NCBI GenBank assembly: GCA_020638335.1 | Contig: JACKIT010000010.1 | Span: forward strand, 1-44,407 | DNA from: Rhodospirillales bacterium | GTDB taxonomy: Bacteria; Pseudomonadota; Alphaproteobacteria; Micavibrionales; Micavibrionaceae | Reading direction: 5' to 3' | DNA length: 44,407 nucleotides | Part shown: piece after piece, positions 31,196 through 40,067 of the stretch | Layout: the number at the start of each line of letters is the position of its first letter | Position numbering within the stretch: position 1 is the first letter of the stretch | Notes under the pieces: generated by a model | Told to the model about the DNA's origin: nothing | Seen by the model: only the letters and a program-made list of their open reading frames with translations | Database searches by the model: none | Made by a program: the position numbers and the translations under genes

Positions 31196-33196
31196 ATGTC
31201 TGAATTTAATTACGAAGAAGCTTTCAGTCGCAATGTCGGTTTTGTAACCGAGGACGAGCAACAGATTCTCCGGGGGAAAAAAATCGCTATCGCCGGGATG
31301 GGCGGCGTTGGTGGCATTCATCTCCTCGCTTTAACGCGACTGGGCGTGGGATCGTTTGCCATAGCGGATTTTGACACATATGAGGTGGCCAATTTTAACC
31401 GCCAATTTGGCGCTAACATGAAAACAGTTAATACCTCCAAAGTCCATACGATGGCCGATATGGCACGAGATATCAACCCAGAGCTAAAAATTGATGTTTT
31501 TGAGCAAGGCGTGACCGATGACAATATGGTTGAATTTCTCAAAGACGTCGATTTGTTTGTAGACGGATTTGATTTTTTTGTCTTGGGAATGCGCGCGCGT
31601 TTATTCAAATATTGCCATGAAAACGGTATCCCTGCGGTGACGGCGGCACCATTAGGAATGAGCACGGCTTATTTGGTCTTTCAGCCCGATGGTATGAGTT
31701 TTGAACAATATTTTCGTTTGGAGAAGCAAAATCAGTTTAGGCAGTTTGTTCGTTTTTTGATTGGATTGGCCCCGGCAAAGTTTCAAATTCCAGCAATCGT
31801 TGTTGCCGATACGGTCGATTTGGTTGGGAAAAAAGGCCCCTCTACGCCGATGGGGTGTTTATTATGTGCCGGCGTAGTAGGCAGTGAGGCGCTTAAAATT
31901 TTATTGAAACGGGGTTCGGTTTATCCCGCACCTTATTATCATCAGTTTGACGCATATCAGGGAAAATGGCGCAGGGGCTATTGTCCCGGAGGAAATGCCA
32001 ATCCGGTGAGAAAAATAATCGAAAGACTCGTCTATAATCACTTTCGAAATTTATCGGATCAGGCAGCGTTACGCACTCTTCAGGCCCCGGTCGATCATGG
32101 CAGCGTCCTTGAAAATATTCTTGAAGACGCGCGGTGGGCTCCCAGTGGCGATAACGAGCAGCCTTGGCGTTTTGAAATTCTGGACGATATGTGTGTACAC
32201 GTCCATTTTCGGATTACGCTCGAAAATGTAATTGAGTTTAATGGCGGCGAACCAATCTATGTAAGCGCTGGAATCTTTCTGGAAACGATGGCTCTGGCAG
32301 CAGCGCAACGCGGCTACCGGATAGTGTGGCATCTGGAAAAGGAGGCGGACGAAGGCTTCACGGTTGTGGTGCAGTTAAAGGCCGATGAGTTTCTTGATCC
32401 CGATCAGGATGCGCATCTTTATGCTCATATCCGCACGCGCAGTGTTAACCGTAAGTTGTTCCACTTCACGCCCCTTTCGGCGCAGGTTATGACCCGTCTT
32501 GAAAAAGCGGTCGGTCCGGACTGGCGTTTGCTCTGGCGCAGCGGGATAGCGGAAAAGCTGAAGATTGCCAGGTTGACGGCGCAGGCGACGGATATCCGTC
32601 TTCGGGTGAAGGAAAATTTCAGTATGATTTCTAAAATTATTGACTGGGACAATATGTTTAGCCCTAGGGCGGTGCCGGCCAAGGCTTTGGGCATTAGCCC
32701 TCCAACGCGTAAAATAATGGCCTGGATGCTGAAGAAGCCGCAAGAGCGGATTGAAAAGTTCAATAAGTGGATGGGAACAGGTGGCGCTCGCCTTGAAATG
32801 GATGTTTTGCCTGCGCTCTTCAGTGGTACATTGTTTACCATGGTTCCGGCTGATCCCGGTAAGACGGATATACGGGCGAACCGCTCTGCGCAAATTGATG
32901 CTGGGCGGGCAGTTCAGCGCCTCTGGCTAGAAGCTGCAGCTCAGGGGGTGAGTTTTCAACCGTCCTACGCTGCGTTGGTTTTTAGCTATTACGGTGGTCG
33001 GCATCAGGCGTTTAGCAATGCGCCGGGTTTGACGGAAAAAGCGGAAAAGCTTTATCAAGACTGGGCGGATCTTTTCGGTGAAAATGCTTCACATGTCGCA
33101 TTTATGGGGCGGTTTGGCTATCCGCGTAAAACTAAATTTGCAGCCCGTTCTGTGCGCTTGCCGCTGAAAGAGTTAATCGTTAAGGACCACCGTTAA
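31196..33196 (+). CDS. ThiF/E1-like adenylyltransferase fused to a nitroreductase domain
   Basis: 666 residues. The N-terminal 270 residues are a ThiF/MoeB-type domain: nucleotide loop GMGGVGG at 34-40, then DFDTYEVANFNRQFGA and VDGFDFF. Two cysteines (Cys221, Cys224 in GCLLCAG) recall half of the structural zinc site; the usual second pair is not seen. From about residue 300 to the end is an FMN nitroreductase-like domain (LENILEDARWAPSGDNEQPWRFEIL near the start, and a distal SYYGGRHQAFSNAPGLTEKA). Such a pair would adenylate a carboxyl group and reduce or oxidise a product. No YcaO, ubiquitin-like or ThiS-like partner is in the island. Third gene of the rml unit, after a 75-bp gap. Confidence 0.85.
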   Translation: MSEFNYEEAFSRNVGFVTEDEQQILRGKKIAIAGMGGVGGIHLLALTRLGVGSFAIADFDTYEVANFNRQFGANMKTVNTSKVHTMADMARDINPELKIDVFEQGVTDDNMVEFLKDVDLFVDGFDFFVLGMRARLFKYCHENGIPAVTAAPLGMSTAYLVFQPDGMSFEQYFRLEKQNQFRQFVRFLIGLAPAKFQIPAIVVADTVDLVGKKGPSTPMGCLLCAGVVGSEALKILLKRGSVYPAPYYHQFDAYQGKWRRGYCPGGNANPVRKIIERLVYNHFRNLSDQAALRTLQAPVDHGSVLENILEDARWAPSGDNEQPWRFEILDDMCVHVHFRITLENVIEFNGGEPIYVSAGIFLETMALAAAQRGYRIVWHLEKEADEGFTVVVQLKADEFLDPDQDAHLYAHIRTRSVNRKLFHFTPLSAQVMTRLEKAVGPDWRLLWRSGIAEKLKIARLTAQATDIRLRVKENFSMISKIIDWDNMFSPRAVPAKALGISPPTRKIMAWMLKKPQERIEKFNKWMGTGGARLEMDVLPALFSGTLFTMVPADPGKTDIRANRSAQIDAGRAVQRLWLEAAAQGVSFQPSYAALVFSYYGGRHQAFSNAPGLTEKAEKLYQDWADLFGENASHVAFMGRFGYPRKTKFAARSVRLPLKELIVKDHR

Positions 33197-33225
33197 AACC
33201 TGATTCAGATCTTTTTATTGTAATC

Positions 33226-34305
33226 CTAGGTCTTTGAAGTGATCTTCTTTTTTTCAACGCTTTGTCCCAAGCGTTGCCCGGCATAATTGTGGGCGGCGAT
33301 GGCGCTCCACCAATCCTCATTAGCCAAATACCACTCCACGGTTTTTCGTAATCCGCTTTCAAAACTCTCTTGCGGCATCCAATTCAGTTTTTCCCGCATT
33401 TTTTTCGCATCAATCGCATAGCGTTGGTCATGGCCGGGCCGATCGGGGACGAAGCGGATCAGATCGCGGCGACGCGCTACCGTTTCAGGCGGGCGGGCTG
33501 TGTCTAAGGCATCACAAATACGCTCGACGATGTCAAGATTTGTGTGCTCTTCATGTCCGCCGATATTATAAGTTTGGCCGATTTCGCCCCGTTCCAGCAC
33601 AAGGCGCAGCGCGCGGGCGTGATCTTCGACATAGAGCCAGTCGCGTATATTCATCCCATTGCCGTAAACCGGCAATTCCGCCTCGATCAGCCCCTTCACA
33701 ATCATCAGCGGAATTAGCTTTTCCGGGAATTGCCACGGCCCGTAATTATTCGAGCAATTCGTTAGCAAAACCGGCAAGCCATAGGTTTCATGCCAGGCGC
33801 GCACCAGATGGTCCGATGCGGCCTTGCTCGCGGAATAAGGGGAGTTAGGCTGATAAGGGCTGGCCTCCGTGAATGCGCCCTCCGGCCCTAACGAGCCGTA
33901 TACTTCATCGGTGGAAACATGGTGAAAACGGAAAGCGTCTTTGCGCGTACCGCTCAAGGCCTGCCAATATTCCAAGGCGCAGCGCAGCAGGTTAAATGTA
34001 CCGTTTACATTGGTGTGGATGAAGGTTTCCGGCCCGTCTATCGAGCGGTCTACATGGGTTTCTGCAGCCAGATGCATAATCGCGTCGGGCTGGAAATCTT
34101 TAAATAGCGCCTGCACACCGTCATAGTCGGCAATGTCAAGCTTATGCAGACGATGCGTTTCAAATTCGGAAAACAGCGTATTAATCCGGGGATTGGCTGC
34201 GTAGGTCAGCTTGTCCAACGTGACAACACTCACCCCGTCTTCAAGATATTGCCGCACGACGCTAGAGCCAATAAATCCGGCACCGCCAGTGACTATGATT
34301 TTCAT
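33226..34305 (-). CDS. rmlB: dTDP-glucose 4,6-dehydratase
   Basis: 359 residues. Second step to dTDP-L-rhamnose. NAD motif GGAGFIGSS at residues 7-15; HLAAETHVDRSIDGP, HVSTDEVYGSLG, YSASKAASDHLVRAW and CSNNYGPWQFPEKLIPL are all signature stretches. It is the last gene of the long leftward unit, starting four bases after the stop of the acyltransferase gene before it, and converges on the ThiF fusion (29 bp between stops). Its codons are more GC-rich than those of the two acyltransferases upstream. Confidence 0.97.
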   Translation of the reverse strand: MKIIVTGGAGFIGSSVVRQYLEDGVSVVTLDKLTYAANPRINTLFSEFETHRLHKLDIADYDGVQALFKDFQPDAIMHLAAETHVDRSIDGPETFIHTNVNGTFNLLRCALEYWQALSGTRKDAFRFHHVSTDEVYGSLGPEGAFTEASPYQPNSPYSASKAASDHLVRAWHETYGLPVLLTNCSNNYGPWQFPEKLIPLMIVKGLIEAELPVYGNGMNIRDWLYVEDHARALRLVLERGEIGQTYNIGGHEEHTNLDIVERICDALDTARPPETVARRRDLIRFVPDRPGHDQRYAIDAKKMREKLNWMPQESFESGLRKTVEWYLANEDWWSAIAAHNYAGQRLGQSVEKKKITSKT

Positions 34306-34309
34306 GTTT

Positions 34310-34975
34310 TTATGCTCTTTTCTTTATAAAAATAGCGGGAGATCCTCCCCATATTTCATTGTCGCCGATTCTTGTCCCTTCCGAAACCGTTGAATTTGAG
34401 TTTATAACAGCATGATTGCCAATCTCTACATCTTGTAGGATAACGCTGTAGATTCCGATTGTTACATGATCGCCGATTGTAATAGGCTGAATAGAGGGTG
34501 GGACTTCGTCTGCGGCATGAGGGGATAAAACTGCACCATGTCCGATATGACAATCCTCTCCTATTTTCACAAGGGGTGGAACGGCAATCATGCCTGCTAT
34601 GCATGTGTTTCGGCCGATTTTTGCGCCCAGAGCCTTGTATAAGGGCGGAAGGGCCGGGATTGGGATCATGCCACTGCGCATAAGAGAGCCAAATCCCATC
34701 AATATAAATAACGAATAGATCAGATACGTTGTTTCCTGCGCCGATCCGGCCTCTAAAACACCGCTCTTCAGAGGCCTTATTGCTAACACAAGACGGTAAG
34801 CCAGAAGCAAAAACACGAAAAAGAAAACCAGTCCGGATAACAGGACCGCAATGCTGTAAAACGGGCCTAAAGGTAGACCGCCGATACCGTAAATAGCCGC
34901 GCCTAAAGCCGCAATTATTACAGCAATATAAACGGCCATAAAAAACAAAATTTGAAAAGGGCTTATACTGTGCAT
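34310..34975 (-). CDS. Membrane-anchored hexapeptide-repeat acyltransferase, copy B
   Basis: 221 residues. Two hydrophobic segments (about 8-30 and 38-64) and a third moderate one (about 84-98) precede a left-handed beta-helix domain with hexapeptide repeats (IGRNTCIAG, VKIGEDCHIGHGAVLSPH, ITIGDHVTIGIYSVILQDVEIGNHAVINSNSTV). The end reads IWGGSPAIFIKK, typical of acetyl/acyltransferases that trimerise. It is similar over the whole length to its neighbour at 34979-35665, so the pair arose by duplication. Likely O- or N-acylation of the cluster product at the membrane. Acceptor unknown. Confidence 0.8.
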   Translation of the reverse strand: MHSISPFQILFFMAVYIAVIIAALGAAIYGIGGLPLGPFYSIAVLLSGLVFFFVFLLLAYRLVLAIRPLKSGVLEAGSAQETTYLIYSLFILMGFGSLMRSGMIPIPALPPLYKALGAKIGRNTCIAGMIAVPPLVKIGEDCHIGHGAVLSPHAADEVPPSIQPITIGDHVTIGIYSVILQDVEIGNHAVINSNSTVSEGTRIGDNEIWGGSPAIFIKKRA

Positions 34976-34978
34976 GAT

Positions 34979-35665
34979 TTAACCTCCCACTTTCGGAGCA
35001 TCATCCCGCTTTTTGATCAGGCGCGCGGGCACGCCGCCCCAAATTTCATTGTCTTTGATACAGGTTCCTTTTGGCACGACGGACCCGGAAGCAACGATCG
35101 CATGATCACCGATTGTAACACCTTGTAAAACAACAGACGATGCTCCAATCGTGACATTATCGCCGATAACGATTGGTAAATGAGACAGATGTTCGTTCTC
35201 AATTGCATGAGGGGTTACAATCGACCATTGGCCAAGGATACAGTTGCGCCCGACCGTAACAAACATCGGATCGGTGATCAGCCCCGAACTATAGGTGTTA
35301 TCCCCCAATTTTGCGCCCAACGCCAGATAAAGAGCACGCAGAACAGGGAGTGGAAGAAACCCACTACGCAAGAGCGGATAAAATCCCATGAGAAAAAACA
35401 ATATATAAATATGGTATATCGTTTCCTGTTCGGAGTTTTGGGGAATGTCTCCGGTTTTAAGGGGCTTGATTTTTAGGAATAACCGAAAGAACGCAATCAG
35501 AAAAACGTAAAACAAAAGGATCGATAGAAAAACGATGCTTATTTCCCTGAATCCGCCAAGCGGCAGAAGATCAGATGTTAAAACTGCGCCGAATATGCCT
35601 AAAGTAGCTGCGCTTATAAAAAAACACAGAAAAATGGAAATCTGCAGGCCGTTAATCTTTCTCAT
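34979..35665 (-). CDS. Membrane-anchored hexapeptide-repeat acyltransferase, copy A
   Basis: 228 residues with the same plan as its neighbour: hydrophobic segments at about 9-32 and 42-66, a shared motif block (LKTGDIPQNSEQETIYHIYILFFLMGF-type, GFLPLPVLRALYLALGAKLG), then beta-helix repeats (VTVGRNCILGQWSIVTPH, IVIGDNVTIGASSVVLQGVTIGDHAIV) and IWGGVPARLIKKRD at the end. The His in TPHA may be the catalytic base in both copies. It is followed three bases later by copy B. The upstream gene is the outer-membrane lipoprotein, 80 bp away. Confidence 0.8.
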   Translation of the reverse strand: MRKINGLQISIFLCFFISAATLGIFGAVLTSDLLPLGGFREISIVFLSILLFYVFLIAFFRLFLKIKPLKTGDIPQNSEQETIYHIYILFFLMGFYPLLRSGFLPLPVLRALYLALGAKLGDNTYSSGLITDPMFVTVGRNCILGQWSIVTPHAIENEHLSHLPIVIGDNVTIGASSVVLQGVTIGDHAIVASGSVVPKGTCIKDNEIWGGVPARLIKKRDDAPKVGG

Positions 35666-35745
35666 ATAACTCTCTCTTCACTTCTGAATATTGCGGTAAA
35701 AATTAATCATTGTTTAATCAGCTTTCAACTTTATGATAACACCCG

Positions 35746-37095
35746 CTAGACTCCCAAGGCCTTTTGCCATCGAATATAGGCTAGAGCGGCAGCAGCCTGG
35801 CGATTTATAAGGACGATCGCAGCCTCGTCGTGTGCGGCCAGAGCGGCGGTCACATCCGTCATGTCTGTCAATCCGCGTTCGAACTGTTCTTTTGCGAGTT
35901 TAATGCTTTCTTGTTTGTGTTTGAGGACGGCGATTTGCTGTTCTACCGCCTGAAAATTATGGCTATAATCTGAGAAAGCAGTTTTAGCTTCCTGCAGTGA
36001 CAGCAAAACCGCTTTCTCATATTCCACTGCTGCACGCGCGGCTTTGACATTCGCAGCATCAACAGCCCCGCGCAGACGTCCGAAATTCAGAAGCGGTGCG
36101 CTGAGCGTATTGGTCAAAGACCAGAGCGGATTGCTAGCCGTAACAGCAGTTAGCCCATTCGATGTTTTTTGAATTCCCCAGAATGCCGAAAATGTGATTC
36201 GTGGCCATAAATCTGCTTCGGCTTTTCGTAAATCGGCCTGGGCCTCTTGCAGGTTAAACGCGGCAACCCGTACGTCTGGGCGGTCCCGGACAACATCAAT
36301 ATACTTGTTCAGGGTGTCGTCCGGTTTTGGTATTTTCAAAGAGGTTTTTATGAGGCGGGATAGATCAGGGGAAAGGCTCTCAGGCTCCTGTCCCAATAAA
36401 CGTTCTATCTGATATTGCGCTTGCTTCGTTGAGGCCTTAGCCAGCGGAATCCGTGCAGCTATTTGTTCTTTTTGGGCGCGAGCTTGCTCAAGCTGTGCAG
36501 CATTTATCAGCCCGGCTTCTACGCGCGCACGGAGCAAAGCGACCTGTTTACTTTGGACTGTCAGCAAATCTTCGGTTTTACTCAGAATTTGACGGGCCTG
36601 CTGCCACTCAATGATCGCTTGAACAAGATCAGCTATCATAATGCGCCGAACATCCGATGCATGAGCGTAGGAGGCTTGAAGCCGAGCTTCAGAGGCCGCA
36701 ATGGCGGCTCGGTTAGCACCAAAAATATCGGCTTCCCACATAGTATCAAACCCGCCTTTTGTGAGGGTTTGCGGTGTTGTTAGCCCGATTTCTGAATTGC
36801 CACGGGAGGTCGATACCGTTCCTGAAATATCAGGAAAAAGAGCAGAGCTGTTTATGCGGCGGAGTGCCCGTGCTTCTTCAATGCGCGTCAACGCGATTTT
36901 TAGTTCCGGATTTTGCTCAAATAATTTTTTGCCAAGATTCGTAATGAGCGGATCGTGAAAGGTCCGCCACCATTGCTGTTCTTTTGCCGGTGCTTTTTGA
37001 ATGTTTGCAAAGGAGGTAACGGGCTTCTCAGGAAGCCGGAAACATCCCGATAGAAAAACGCTGCTGAGCAGGACTGTAAGAATAACTTTTTTCAT
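35746..37095 (-). CDS. TolC/NodT-family outer-membrane efflux lipoprotein
   Basis: 449 residues. Lipoprotein signal: MKKVILTVLLSSVFLSGC, with LSGC as lipobox and Cys18 as the acylated residue. The remainder carries the two repeated coiled-coil/beta-strand halves of outer-membrane efflux proteins (WWRTFHDPLITNLGKKL, WEADIFGANRAAI; later DRPDVRVAAFNLQEAQADLRKAEADLWPRITFSA and LLNFGRLRGAVDAA). Forms the trimeric exit duct for the ABC pump. Its start overlaps the stop of the membrane-fusion gene (TAATG), so they are coupled. The family also serves RND pumps, but here the partner is clearly the ABC transporter. Confidence 0.93.
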   Translation of the reverse strand: MKKVILTVLLSSVFLSGCFRLPEKPVTSFANIQKAPAKEQQWWRTFHDPLITNLGKKLFEQNPELKIALTRIEEARALRRINSSALFPDISGTVSTSRGNSEIGLTTPQTLTKGGFDTMWEADIFGANRAAIAASEARLQASYAHASDVRRIMIADLVQAIIEWQQARQILSKTEDLLTVQSKQVALLRARVEAGLINAAQLEQARAQKEQIAARIPLAKASTKQAQYQIERLLGQEPESLSPDLSRLIKTSLKIPKPDDTLNKYIDVVRDRPDVRVAAFNLQEAQADLRKAEADLWPRITFSAFWGIQKTSNGLTAVTASNPLWSLTNTLSAPLLNFGRLRGAVDAANVKAARAAVEYEKAVLLSLQEAKTAFSDYSHNFQAVEQQIAVLKHKQESIKLAKEQFERGLTDMTDVTAALAAHDEAAIVLINRQAAAALAYIRWQKALGV

Positions 37096-38003
37096 TATTG
37101 ATCTTCGCTCTGTTCCTCTACATAGACATCCATCTGTTGCCCTGCAAACAAGTTGATATTTTGCGGCAGGGCATAGATCACCTGCAATACGCGCGTATCG
37201 ACCCGTTGCCCGGCGATGGCAAGGTTTTTCTTCGGCGCAACATAGGGTTCAAACCTTACAAAGCTCAAAGAATATTTTTTTGACGGTTCACCGCGTTTAT
37301 AGGCTGTGGCCGGCGCGTCTTGCGAAAGCCTGGCCGCATTCTCCTCGTCGAATTCAACACGTACATACAACGTCGAAAGGTCTCCCATAAGGATTAAAGG
37401 TTCGGCCTGTGCCCCGGCGGCGGCGAATTCTCCAGGCCGGATGTTGACGTCTAGAATCGTGCTGTCCATGGGTGCGGTGATGCTTAGGCGGGTCTTTTCA
37501 ACTTTGGCCTGATTGAGTTGTGCCTCAATCTCCTCAAGACGGGACTGGTTGAGTTCTTTCGCATATTTCCGGCGGTTGTAATCATCTTTAGCCACCGCAC
37601 GGTTGTCCTTAATGCTCTCTATCAGCCTAAATTGTTCGGTGGCACCTTCCAGCTGCACTTTTGCGGATGTCAGCGCCGCTTTCAGCACAGCGATCCGTGC
37701 ATCAATATCACGTTGATCGAGGGAGAAGAGCGGCTGGCCCTTTGTCACATGATCGCCGACCTTGACATGTATTTCTCTGACGATACCAGGCAGTTCGACC
37801 CCGATGGAGATCAGTTCGCTTTTCGGTTCTATAATACCAATCCCGGCTACATTGTTTTCATACGGGGCGAGAGGTGGCATGGTTACGGGTGTTCTTGGGG
37901 ATGGTTCAGCCTGTCCCAGAACCGAGGTTAACGCAAATCCCATGCCGATTAGCCCGAGTACAGGTAGCTTCCAGCCTGCCGTAATTTTCCATAGATTCAT
38001 CAT
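37095..38003 (-). CDS. HlyD/DevB-type membrane-fusion protein
   Basis: 302 residues. Short N-terminal membrane segment (about 10-30), then a biotinyl-lipoyl half motif (GIVREIHVKVGDHVTKGQPLFSLDQRD), a helical hairpin of about 80 residues, the second lipoyl half (ITAPMDSTILDVNIRPGEFAAAGAQAEPLILMGD) and a beta-barrel. This is the periplasmic adaptor between the inner-membrane pump and the outer-membrane duct. ATG overlaps the ATPase stop, and the gene's own stop overlaps the next start. Residue spacing and short hairpin resemble DevB rather than RND adaptors. Confidence 0.9.
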   Translation of the reverse strand: MMNLWKITAGWKLPVLGLIGMGFALTSVLGQAEPSPRTPVTMPPLAPYENNVAGIGIIEPKSELISIGVELPGIVREIHVKVGDHVTKGQPLFSLDQRDIDARIAVLKAALTSAKVQLEGATEQFRLIESIKDNRAVAKDDYNRRKYAKELNQSRLEEIEAQLNQAKVEKTRLSITAPMDSTILDVNIRPGEFAAAGAQAEPLILMGDLSTLYVRVEFDEENAARLSQDAPATAYKRGEPSKKYSLSFVRFEPYVAPKKNLAIAGQRVDTRVLQVIYALPQNINLFAGQQMDVYVEEQSEDQ

Positions 38004-38716
38004 TCGATATGTTCCTTTTTCAAAAAATCTTCCGTCGTATAATCGCCCGTAATCCGCCCGTCACTCATTTCCAAAATTCGGTCGCCAAAATGAAAGATTC
38101 TGTTATCGTGGGTGACCACCAGAACGGCCCTGTTTTTTTCATTTGCAATATCACGCAGGATTTGCATGACCTGAAGTCCGGTTTTGGCATCCAGAGCGGC
38201 CGTCGGTTCGTCGCAAATGATCAATTTTGGGTTATGGACTAAAGAACGGGCAATGGCCACACGCTGCTGCTGACCACCAGAAAGTTGCCGCGGCAGTTTT
38301 TCCGTTTGTCCTTCCATGCCCATCCCTTCAAGCAAGGCTCTGGCCCTAGCCAGTGCTTTTTTGTTTGAAACGCCCGCCGCCGTTAGCGGAATAGCAGCGT
38401 TCTCTGCCGCGCTGAGGGCGGGGAGCAGATTATATTGCTGGAAAATAAAGCCGATATTCTTGCGCCGGAAAAGCACTTTTTTTGTATCCGGCATGTCTGT
38501 AAGAGCCGCACCCATGATATCAACGCGGCCTTCCGTCGTTGAGAGAATACCAGACAGGATTGAAATCAGGGTCGTTTTGCCACATCCTGAAGGACCAACA
38601 AGCATCGTCATTTCGCCCAAACGAATGTCGGAGGAAATATTATCGAGCACACGTATTTTCCGCCCGTCAAGAGGAAAGTCTTTGCTGATATTGGAAAATA
38701 TGACGGCTTGCTGCAT
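38000..38716 (-). CDS. ABC transporter ATP-binding protein (DevA/LolD/MacB class)
   Basis: 238 residues. Walker A GPSGCGKTT at about 41-49, Q-loop in FIFQQYNLLPALSAAEN, signature LSGGQQQRVAIARSL, Walker B LIICDEPTAALD, and switch His in VTHDNRIF. All residues for ATP hydrolysis are intact. Three bases separate it from the permease gene upstream, and its end overlaps the membrane-fusion gene. In this class ATP hydrolysis drives mechanotransmission, expelling substrate from the periplasm rather than moving it across the inner membrane. Confidence 0.95.
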   Translation of the reverse strand: MQQAVIFSNISKDFPLDGRKIRVLDNISSDIRLGEMTMLVGPSGCGKTTLISILSGILSTTEGRVDIMGAALTDMPDTKKVLFRRKNIGFIFQQYNLLPALSAAENAAIPLTAAGVSNKKALARARALLEGMGMEGQTEKLPRQLSGGQQQRVAIARSLVHNPKLIICDEPTAALDAKTGLQVMQILRDIANEKNRAVLVVTHDNRIFHFGDRILEMSDGRITGDYTTEDFLKKEHIE

Positions 38717-38719
38717 GCA

Positions 38720-39859
38720 TTACCCCTTGAACACGATGGCTGGGTCCAGTTTAAAAACTTTGCGCAGGCTAAAAACGATTGAGAGTAAAATTACCAGAAA
38801 GATCGTGCAAAACACGCCGACCATGACTTGCCATGGGAGTATGAAGCCCTGTAAGGCCGGGGCGTCTTTCGTCACTTCAAAAAAGAGCGCCGTTAAACCA
38901 ATCCCTATGCAATAGCCGGTCAGGCCAACGATAGAGGCTTGCAGCAAGACCATACGCAACAGCTGCATATTTGTAAAACCGATAGCCTTCATCGCCCCAA
39001 ACTGCTTCAGGTTTTCCATGATGAACATATAGAATGTCTGCGTTGTAATCGCGATGCCGATAATGACGCCAAGCGTGATCGTGATTGTGAAGTTGATGGG
39101 AATCCCGGTCCGTTGCAGAACATAATTGATGCTGCGCCAGGCGAACTCATTCTGCGTCAAAGCCTGTAATCCGGTTTGATCGGTGATCCGCTTTTTGAGC
39201 CGCTGCAAATTCTGCCCCTCTTGCGCTTTAACGAGAATGAAGGGGAGTTTTTTGCGCGTTGGTGGCGCGACTTCCAGTGCGGTGTTATAGGAAACATACA
39301 TCGTCGGAAAGGTGATGAAATTCGGCGTGATGCTACAGATAGCATTGATGATAACCCTATGATCGTTAATCTCGACCTCTCGCCCCAATTCCAGAGGCTG
39401 GCCCGGCCAGGTAAACACGTAGCCGTTCTTGTCAATCATGGCCGTTTGCGGTTTTCGAATAGCGCGTTCGTCCCCCAGCACCATTTCCGGGCATATGCCT
39501 ACTAGAGAGACGTCATCAACCCCGATGAGCTGGACTTGTTGCGTAAGCCCGTCTTGCATGCGGATGGTTGATAAGCCTTTATGAAAGGGCACCGCCCATT
39601 TTACGCCCTCTACGCTACGCACGTTATAAAGCTCCATGTCACGCATAGGCTCGACTTCCTCGATATAGCGCACGCGGGTATCCATGACCCATATATCCGC
39701 TTCCGAGACAGAAAAAATGACGCTGGCCGTTCGCGCCATAAGATTGACGAAGATCGAAACCTGCTGTGCCATCAAAAGCGAGGCAAAACTCACGCCGAAA
39801 ATAAGCCCCAAATATTTCGCTTTATCTCCCATCAGAATTTTAAGTGCGATTTTATTCAT
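38720..39859 (-). CDS. ABC transporter permease of the DevC/FtsX-MacB type
   Basis: 379 residues. One membrane segment at the N-terminus (about 15-37), a periplasmic domain of some 200 residues, then three segments near 258-280, 305-330 and 345-370: the four-helix FtsX/MacB plan. MENLKQFGAMKAIGFTNMQLLRMVLLQA is the typical coupling-helix region. With the adjacent ATPase, adaptor and outer-membrane duct it forms a complete tripartite exporter. DevBCA of cyanobacteria, of the same design, exports glycolipids; that parallel fits a rhamnolipid-like cargo here. Start ATG overlaps the TGA of a small upstream ORF. Confidence 0.9.
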   Translation of the reverse strand: MNKIALKILMGDKAKYLGLIFGVSFASLLMAQQVSIFVNLMARTASVIFSVSEADIWVMDTRVRYIEEVEPMRDMELYNVRSVEGVKWAVPFHKGLSTIRMQDGLTQQVQLIGVDDVSLVGICPEMVLGDERAIRKPQTAMIDKNGYVFTWPGQPLELGREVEINDHRVIINAICSITPNFITFPTMYVSYNTALEVAPPTRKKLPFILVKAQEGQNLQRLKKRITDQTGLQALTQNEFAWRSINYVLQRTGIPINFTITITLGVIIGIAITTQTFYMFIMENLKQFGAMKAIGFTNMQLLRMVLLQASIVGLTGYCIGIGLTALFFEVTKDAPALQGFILPWQVMVGVFCTIFLVILLSIVFSLRKVFKLDPAIVFKG

Positions 39860-40002
39860 GCTTTTCTCAGGATTGATCCGTAAAACGGTATGATCGGGCG
39901 CTGTGCAGAAGAAGGGCTATTGGGTTGTTTTGTGTCTGACAAGAAGGAGGTGAGGGCTGTAGACCGCATAAAAAAGCCGGGCAGATCGGTTGGCGCTTCC
40001 AT
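39856..40002 (-). CDS. Possible 48-residue small protein coupled to the permease gene
   Basis: The ORF encodes a basic, Ser/Pro-rich peptide, MEAPTDLPGFFMRSTALTSF... ending ILRKA, and its TGA overlaps the permease ATG (ATGA). An AGGAGG lies at 40028-40023, but 19 bases ahead of this ATG. The same AGGAGG is only four bases from another ATG (40018) that opens a different 33-codon frame (MARIRHGSANRSARLF...) ending at 39917. One may be a leader peptide for the exporter, or a modified-peptide precursor. Neither resembles a known protein; the arrangement, not similarity, is the evidence. Confidence 0.3.
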   Translation of the reverse strand: MEAPTDLPGFFMRSTALTSFLSDTKQPNSPSSAQRPIIPFYGSILRKA

Positions 40003-40067
40003 GTCGTATCCGTGCCATACGCCTCCTTTAGTAAGAGTCTACACTAGCATGCGGCCAGACTAAATAG

